From: an uncultured Clostridia bacterium
GTDB taxonomy: Bacteria > Bacillota > Clostridia > Christensenellales > Aristaeellaceae
DNA length: 10,312 nt
Assembly (NCBI GenBank): GCA_937874275.1
Contig: CALNAU010000032.1
Coordinates: 1-10,312, forward strand
Reading direction: 5' to 3'
The translations under genes were made by a program, and so were the position numbers. The stretch's first letter is position 1. The number at the start of each line of letters is the position of its first letter. The notes beneath the pieces are model-generated. The model was given only the letters and a program-made list of their open reading frames with translations. It was not told the DNA's origin and did no database searches. This document shows positions 5,878 to 10,312 of the stretch, piece after piece.

Positions 5878-7535
5878 GCGTGGCTGGGGTGCAAATATAA
5901 TGTGTTGCCGCCGATAAACTCCCGCAGGATGGACAGCGGGGGGATTTCGTCCAACACCTCCAAATCCACCGGCAGCATATAGTTGAGTATTTTTAGTATC
6001 CGGCTGCACTTGATGTAGTTGGGGTCTGTTTGCGGCACCTGGCGCAGGATGTCGTAGGAGATGGTTTTAAGGATGGGCAGCTCGTAGTGCAGCGCCGAGT
6101 TGAACACGATATCGGCCGCCTCCTGATAGGGGAATATCCACTTTTCCTCCCCCCGGCGCACGCTGTCCCACATGGCCAGGGTATCTTCGGGCTTGGTGCT
6201 GCGGAACTGGTAATCGCGCACAATGCGGCGCAGCAGCCGCGCGTCCGTGGTGCGGATGCGGTTGTGGTAATCCAGGTTGAGGCTGGTTAACTGGCTGATG
6301 TATATCAGGCAGAGCAGGCTGCGGTCAAACCCATCGTGCAGCGCGGGGTTGAGGCCGTGAATGCCCTCGATAATCAAGGGCTGGTTTGGGGCCACGGTCA
6401 TGGGCACCAGCTCGGGCTTGCGCTGCCCCGTGCGGAAGCTGAACCGCGGCATCATAGCCACCTGGCCATCCAGCAGCTGATGCAGGCATTGCTTGAAATA
6501 GGGTACGTCCAGCGCGTCCAGCGCCTCCAGGTCTGGCTTGCCGTCGGCCTCCAGTGGCACCTTGTCGCGGTCGATGTAAAAGTCGTCCATCGATATCAGC
6601 AGGGGCTTTAGGCCATTGACCCGCAGGTGAATGGACAGGCGGTTGGCAAAAGTGGTCTTGCCGCTGGAGGAGGGCCCGGCAATGAAGATGGCCCGGGCGT
6701 TGCGGTTCATGATGTCCTGGGCGATTTCTGACAGCGATTTGTCGTGGAAGGCCTCGTTGACGCGGATAAAGTCGCGCAGGCCGCCCTGGGCAATCAGGCC
6801 GTTGAGATCGGCCACGGTGGAGCAGCCCAGCACCTTGCACCAGTAGTTGGACTGGCGGAAGGTGGTCATGTGCTTGGGCACGTTGAGGTAGGGGGCAACC
6901 TGGGACGGGTTGTCCGTCCGGGGTAGCAGCCCCACCAGGCCGGGGGAGCGCGGCATCAGCCGGAATACGTTGGTATAGCCGGTGCTGGGCAGCATGGCGC
7001 CGTAAAAATATTCGTACATGCCGTCCAGCTCGTACACGTTGAAGAAGTCATACGGCCGGTAGGACAGCAGCCTGGCCTTATCCTCGTCACCGCTCTGGCT
7101 GAAGTAAGCGATGGCCTCGTCCCGCGACCAGCGGTGGCGGTGAAAGGGCAGGTCGCTTTGCACGATGTCGCGCATCTCGTCCTCGATGCACTGCACATCG
7201 GGCGGGGTGAGCCGCATATGCTCCAATTCCACATACACGCCCTGGCCGATGGAGTGCTCGATGCGCACCCTGGCGTCCGGAAAGCAGCGTTTGACCGCCA
7301 GCAGAAAGATGAAGCGCAGCGACCGCTCGTAGATGCGGCGGCCTTCCTCTACCCCATAGGTGATGGGGATAAGCGCGGCATCCTGCTTGAGGATGCTGTT
7401 GAGCTCCAACACCCGCCCATCCCGGTAAGCGCCAAGCACCTGGGGGCCGTCGGGCGGCAGCAGCGTACGCAGCGCCTCCAGCACCGTGACCGGGGTCTCA
7501 AACACAGCCTCGCGGCCGCCGGCGGTAATCTTCAT
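5874..7535 (-). CDS. Uridine-kinase-like nucleoside kinase with ThrRS-like N-terminal region
   Basis: A 553-residue P-loop kinase. The C-terminal half is uridine kinase/phosphoribulokinase-like: Walker A GPSSSGKTT at 287-295, DDFY at 317-320 (Walker B-like/substrate Asp), EGIHGLN at 390-396 and a lid-type region RRIVRDYQFR at 436-445. Expected reaction: ATP-dependent phosphorylation of a nucleoside such as uridine or cytidine in the cytosol; exact substrate not determinable. Residues 1-60 look like a TGS domain, and about 62-200 align with the threonyl-tRNA synthetase second additional (editing) domain, including a FPDARVRIEHSIGQGVY stretch. This domain combination is known for clostridial 'nucleoside kinases'. 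The zinc and editing ligands of ThrRS are absent. The start at 7535 is chosen because AAAGGAGG lies 7 nt upstream and the ATG overlaps the exonuclease TGA; the reading from 7589 adds 18 residues inside that gene. It ends the four-gene operon, its stop interlocked with the mgtC stop. Confidence 0.9.
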   Translation of the reverse strand: MKITAGGREAVFETPVTVLEALRTLLPPDGPQVLGAYRDGRVLELNSILKQDAALIPITYGVEEGRRIYERSLRFIFLLAVKRCFPDARVRIEHSIGQGVYVELEHMRLTPPDVQCIEDEMRDIVQSDLPFHRHRWSRDEAIAYFSQSGDEDKARLLSYRPYDFFNVYELDGMYEYFYGAMLPSTGYTNVFRLMPRSPGLVGLLPRTDNPSQVAPYLNVPKHMTTFRQSNYWCKVLGCSTVADLNGLIAQGGLRDFIRVNEAFHDKSLSEIAQDIMNRNARAIFIAGPSSSGKTTFANRLSIHLRVNGLKPLLISMDDFYIDRDKVPLEADGKPDLEALDALDVPYFKQCLHQLLDGQVAMMPRFSFRTGQRKPELVPMTVAPNQPLIIEGIHGLNPALHDGFDRSLLCLIYISQLTSLNLDYHNRIRTTDARLLRRIVRDYQFRSTKPEDTLAMWDSVRRGEEKWIFPYQEAADIVFNSALHYELPILKTISYDILRQVPQTDPNYIKCSRILKILNYMLPVDLEVLDEIPPLSILREFIGGNTLYLHPSHA

Positions 7536-8485
7536 GCGATGGCCTCCTTTGGCGGGTTCTTGGCCTGGGCGGCCACCTTCTGCGCCCATTGCAGGTGCTT
7601 GGTGGCCACATAGGCCGGGTTTTGCTCGTCAGACAGGGTGACGCTGCGGCGCGCTTCCAGCTGCCCCTGCGGGTTGAGGGTAAAGTTGACCCGCACGTAC
7701 ATCAGGCCGTGGTCCGGGCAGTCGGCCAGGGCGATGTTCTCGCCCCGCTGGACCACGTACCCCTCCTTCACGCGGCCCTTTTTGCCGCACACCGGGCAGG
7801 GTATCTGCTTGCCGAATGTGCTGCCAAAGTAGGCTTTCTCGTTTTTGACGGCCATGGCCTCGGCCTTTTCGCGCTTGCCGCTTCGCGCCTTGCCCAGTAC
7901 GCGGGGCGCTTGGGGGAACTCCAGCGCGGCCTTGGCATCGGGAAAGCGCTGAAACACCATGGCGGTGTAGTAGGCATCGTCCACCGCGCTGTGGAAGGGG
8001 TGCTCGTCGGTGGCCGCGATGCCGTACTCGGCCATGGCGGCCTGTAAACCCTTGCGCTCCTTGCCGTTCTCGACCAGGCTGCAATACAGCTTCTGCAGGT
8101 CATAAAAAGGCGGCAGCTCCCGCTTGGCGCCAAAGAAATCCAGGTTCTGCTGGAATACGGAGATGTCGTCGCTGCCCCAGGTGAGCAGCACAAAGTCGTC
8201 CCCACACCATTGGGCAAACTGCTCCAGCGCCTCCAGAAAGCCGGGGGCGTCTGCCAGGTCCTCCTGGGTGATGCCGGTGATGCGGCGGATGCGGGGGTGC
8301 ACCTTTACATAGTGTTTGGGCGCGATCAGGCGGCTAAAGGAGCCGCGCATGCGCCGGTTCTCGTCCAGCTTGACGGCGCCAATCTGTATCATCTCAAACA
8401 TCAGGCGGTCGCCCACCTTGCGGTAGGGCGCGCTCATGTGGCTTAGCGGCTGGTTCCATTCCAGGTCAATGACGATATATTGCAC
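7532..8485 (-). CDS. DEDDh 3'-5' exonuclease with C-terminal zinc ribbon
   Basis: A 317-residue protein whose first 185 residues form a DnaQ-like exonuclease domain. Exo I is DLEWN (D7, E9), Exo II lies in WGSDDISVF (D106/D107) and Exo III is HSAVDD (H165, D170), so it is the DEDDh type expected to remove nucleotides from 3' ends of RNA or DNA with two metal ions. The sequence resembles the ERI-1/KapD-like group more than polymerase epsilon subunits. After a basic linker (about 196-215) comes a probable zinc ribbon, C230-x2-C233 and C256-x2-H259, which may bind nucleic acid. The start is GTG at 8485: the next ATG-type start (residue 17) would delete D7 and E9, so the catalytic motif decides. 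A GAGGAG site lies about 14 nt upstream, in the end of the previous gene. It follows the flavoprotein gene by 5 nt and overlaps the kinase gene by 4 nt. Substrate (RNA or DNA) is not known. Confidence 0.88.
   Translation of the reverse strand: MQYIVIDLEWNQPLSHMSAPYRKVGDRLMFEMIQIGAVKLDENRRMRGSFSRLIAPKHYVKVHPRIRRITGITQEDLADAPGFLEALEQFAQWCGDDFVLLTWGSDDISVFQQNLDFFGAKRELPPFYDLQKLYCSLVENGKERKGLQAAMAEYGIAATDEHPFHSAVDDAYYTAMVFQRFPDAKAALEFPQAPRVLGKARSGKREKAEAMAVKNEKAYFGSTFGKQIPCPVCGKKGRVKEGYVVQRGENIALADCPDHGLMYVRVNFTLNPQGQLEARRSVTLSDEQNPAYVATKHLQWAQKVAAQAKNPPKEAIA
7543..7550 (-). promoter_or_regulatory. Ribosome binding site deciding the nucleoside kinase start
   Basis: AAAGGAGG on the minus strand, 7 nt before the ATG at 7533-7535. 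It is the strongest such site in the window and lies within the end of the exonuclease gene. Confidence 0.8.
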
Positions 8486-8490
8486 CTTGT

Positions 8491-9747
8491 CTATTCTTTC
8501 TCCTCAGCGATAAATTGGACGGCCCGCTCGCCCGCCAGGGCGCCGGTGGAAAACGCGATTTGCAGGTTGTAGCCGCCGGTGAAGGCGTCCACATCCAGCA
8601 CCTCGCCCGCGAAAAACAGCCCGGGCACCAGGCGGGACATCATGGTGGAGGGGTTGACATCCCGCACATCCACCCCGCCGCGGGTCACCACGGCCTCGGT
8701 CAGCGGGCGCGCCTGCGTCAGCCGCACGGGCAGCGCCTTGAGGGTGTCCACCATCTGGCGGCGCTCTGCCGCCGTTACCTGGCTGCATGCCTTCGTCAGT
8801 TGCACCGGGCACACCGCGGGAAAAGCTTGCGCCAGCGAGCGGGGCATCAGCTGGGGCAGCAGCGAGGAAACGGGCTTGCGCCCCCCCTCGGTCAGCAGCC
8901 GAGCCAGGCGCTGCTCCAACTCCTGGGCGGGCACGGCGGGCTTGAGATCGATGGCGCAGGCGATATCCTGCATCGGCAGCCCGGCCAGCAAGCTGCTCAT
9001 GCTCAGCACCAGCGGGCCGGATATACCAAAGTGCGTGAACAGCAGCTCGCCCTGCTCATGAAACAGGGTCTTGCCGCGCCGGTTGGCGGTCAGCGCCACA
9101 TTTTTGAGCGCTAAGCCCTGCAAGGGGCGCGCCCAGTCGTCCGCCGTATCCAGCGGCACCAAGGCGGGGTACGTGTCCGTCACGCGGTGGCCGTTGCTAC
9201 GGGCCAGCGTGTAGCCATCGCCCGTGGAACCGGTCACCGGGTAGCTTAGCCCGCCGGTTGCGACGATTACCGCGTCCGCCTGCATCACTTCCTCGCCATG
9301 CAGATGTACGTTAAAGCTGCCGCCGGGCTGTGCCCGCACGCTTTCCGCGCGGGCGCCCAGCCGGATGTCCACGCCCTGCAACCCGCGGACCAGGGCGCGG
9401 GTGACGTCGGACGCCTTTTGCGCCACGGGGAATACGCGCCCGCCCCGCTCGGCTACGGTATCGCAGCCCAGCTCGCGCAGCAGCGCACGCAGGCCTTCTG
9501 AGGACAGGTGCCCCAGCGACGCGTACAAAAAGCGCGGGTTGCGCGGTACCTGGGCCAGAAAGTCATCCCCCTGGGCCACATTGGTCACATTGCAGCGGCC
9601 CTTGCCGGTGATGTACAGCTTTTTGCCCAGCTTTTCATTGCGCTCAAGCAGGGTAACCCGGGCACCCGCGCGAAGGGCAAACAGCGCGGCTGCCATGCCC
9701 GCGGGCCCGCCGCCGATGACCACGACCCGGTTATTCCTTGCCGGCAT
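8491..9747 (-). CDS. HI0933/BaiN-family FAD-dependent oxidoreductase
   Basis: A 418-residue flavoprotein of the family annotated variously as HI0933-like, YhiN, BaiN or 'aminoacetone oxidase family FAD-binding enzyme'. Seen: the N-terminal Rossmann motif VVVIGGGPAGMAAA (GGGPAG at 12-17) with E35 for the FAD ribose; the signature GKGRCNVTN at 49-57; ATGGLSYPVTGSTGDGY in the middle; and the C-terminal FAD-binding block GLFFAGEVLDVDAFTGGYN. The length matches the family. BaiN of Clostridium scindens was linked to bile-acid dehydroxylation, but the family is near-universal in Firmicutes and its general role is unsettled, so no bile-acid function should be assumed. The ATG at 9747 lies 17 nt inside the end of the RpiR-type gene and has no clear ribosome binding site, which suggests translational coupling. 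The exonuclease gene follows after 5 nt. Confidence 0.93.
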   Translation of the reverse strand: MPARNNRVVVIGGGPAGMAAALFALRAGARVTLLERNEKLGKKLYITGKGRCNVTNVAQGDDFLAQVPRNPRFLYASLGHLSSEGLRALLRELGCDTVAERGGRVFPVAQKASDVTRALVRGLQGVDIRLGARAESVRAQPGGSFNVHLHGEEVMQADAVIVATGGLSYPVTGSTGDGYTLARSNGHRVTDTYPALVPLDTADDWARPLQGLALKNVALTANRRGKTLFHEQGELLFTHFGISGPLVLSMSSLLAGLPMQDIACAIDLKPAVPAQELEQRLARLLTEGGRKPVSSLLPQLMPRSLAQAFPAVCPVQLTKACSQVTAAERRQMVDTLKALPVRLTQARPLTEAVVTRGGVDVRDVNPSTMMSRLVPGLFFAGEVLDVDAFTGGYNLQIAFSTGALAGERAVQFIAEEKE

Positions 9748-10312
9748 ATACGCGGTAGGTGTCCCACACCTCTTCCATTTGGGCGAAGTTGTGTTCCAGC
9801 GCGTCGCGGTTGCGGTGCCCCAGGGCCGCGATCAGCGCGTTGATGAGCGACATGGGCGCGGCCAGAGAATCCGCAAACGAGGTCATATCCGTATGCGCGT
9901 CCAGGCACAGATCGGCCGCATCGTGCATGGGGCTGAGGCCGCCATCGGTGATGCCGATGACGCGCGCCCCGCGCGAGCGGGCAAACTGCATGCTCTCCAG
10001 CGTCCGGTTGGAGTAGCGGGGGAAGGAGATGGCAATCAGCGCGTCCCCCGGCTGGATGCGGGCAATGGTTTCAAAGGTATCGTTGAGGATGCTGCCGATC
10101 TGGCGCACGTCGTCAAAGATATAGCGCAGGTAGTAGGCGAAGAACTGCGCCAGCGGCGCCGCCGAGCGCAGCCCCAGGATATAGAGCGTCTTGGCCTGGG
10201 CAATCTCCTCTACCACCCGGGCAAACACGTCGGCATCCAGGCTGTCCACGGTGGCCTTGATGTTGCGCATGTCGGTGCGCAGCACCTCAAAGGGCAGGTC
10301 TTCGCGGGTGAT
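9731..10312 (-). CDS. RpiR/MurR-type regulator, SIS domain part (5' end outside window)
   Basis: The frame is open to the right edge: 193 residues are visible, about two thirds of a usual RpiR protein of roughly 280. The missing part would be the N-terminal HTH_6 DNA-binding domain. The visible start (REDLPFEVLRTDMRNIKAT) is the typical linker helix, followed by a SIS sugar-phosphate-binding domain: AKTLYILGLRSAAPL at 40-54, GDALIAISFPRYSNRT at 89-104 and ARVIGITDGGLSPM at 116-129. RpiR regulators bind a phosphosugar and control nearby sugar or amino-sugar genes. No sugar catabolism gene is in the visible downstream operon, so its targets may lie to the right, or it may regulate its own operon. 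A stand-alone SIS isomerase is the alternative but is less likely given the linker. An internal GTG at 10285 is not the real start. Confidence 0.85.
   Translation of the reverse strand: MTREDLPFEVLRTDMRNIKATVDSLDADVFARVVEEIAQAKTLYILGLRSAAPLAQFFAYYLRYIFDDVRQIGSILNDTFETIARIQPGDALIAISFPRYSNRTLESMQFARSRGARVIGITDGGLSPMHDAADLCLDAHTDMTSFADSLAAPMSLINALIAALGHRNRDALEHNFAQMEEVWDTYRVYAGKE

Noticed and set aside
8491..9747. Bile-acid-modifying role from BaiN similarity
   Set aside because: The family is widespread and poorly assigned, and no other bai-type gene is in the window.
1..10312. CRISPR array, tRNA, rRNA, insertion sequence, phage or toxin-antitoxin module
   Set aside because: No regularly spaced repeats, no cloverleaf-like or rRNA sequence, no transposase motif and no terminal inverted repeats were seen on either strand.

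Overview
The window is about 10.3 kb of visibly GC-rich DNA with densely packed genes, strong AGGAGG-type ribosome binding sites and protein families common in Clostridia: a CotH-kinase/lamin-tail surface protein, a stand-alone Smr protein with an HGY-type loop, an HI0933/BaiN-type flavoprotein and a uridine-kinase-like protein with a ThrRS-like N-terminus. A high-GC Clostridia-type Firmicute (gut, rumen or anaerobic-digester lineage) is the best guess; there is no rRNA or marker gene to settle it. No RNA genes, insertion sequences, phage genes or CRISPR arrays are seen.

Layout from left to right. (1) Positions 1-3023, minus strand: a very large membrane-anchored protein with three lamin-tail domains, a chitobiase-like beta-sandwich and a CotH kinase domain; it runs off the left edge with only its C-terminal tail missing. 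(2) 3068-3298, minus: a 76-residue stand-alone Smr protein, 44 bp upstream of the CotH gene and probably co-transcribed with it from a promoter at 3315-3343. (3) 3377-5073, minus: two RimK-like ATP-grasp ligases joined by an ATGA overlap. (4) 5074-5148: a short divergent intergenic region with an inverted repeat and a plausible promoter. (5) 5149-5877, plus: an MgtC/SapB membrane protein, the only plus-strand gene. Its stop codon interlocks with the stop of the convergent gene. (6) 5874-10312, minus: a tight four-gene run, in transcription order an RpiR-type regulator (5' end outside the window), the HI0933/BaiN flavoprotein, a DEDDh exonuclease with a C-terminal zinc ribbon, and the uridine-kinase-like nucleoside kinase. 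Junctions are a 17-nt overlap, a 5-nt gap and an ATGA overlap, so this looks like one translationally coupled operon.

How the genes might work together is inference. The exonuclease and nucleoside kinase fit nucleotide turnover and salvage, with the RpiR protein as a possible sugar-phosphate-sensing regulator. The ATP-grasp pair should make amide or peptide-like bonds on an unknown substrate. The CotH protein may phosphorylate or organise surface proteins outside the membrane. None of the genes is a recognised complete defence or biosynthetic system. The most unusual items are the ATP-grasp pair, one member of which has an altered metal-binding motif, and the kinase whose ThrRS-like editing domain has lost all four zinc ligands.
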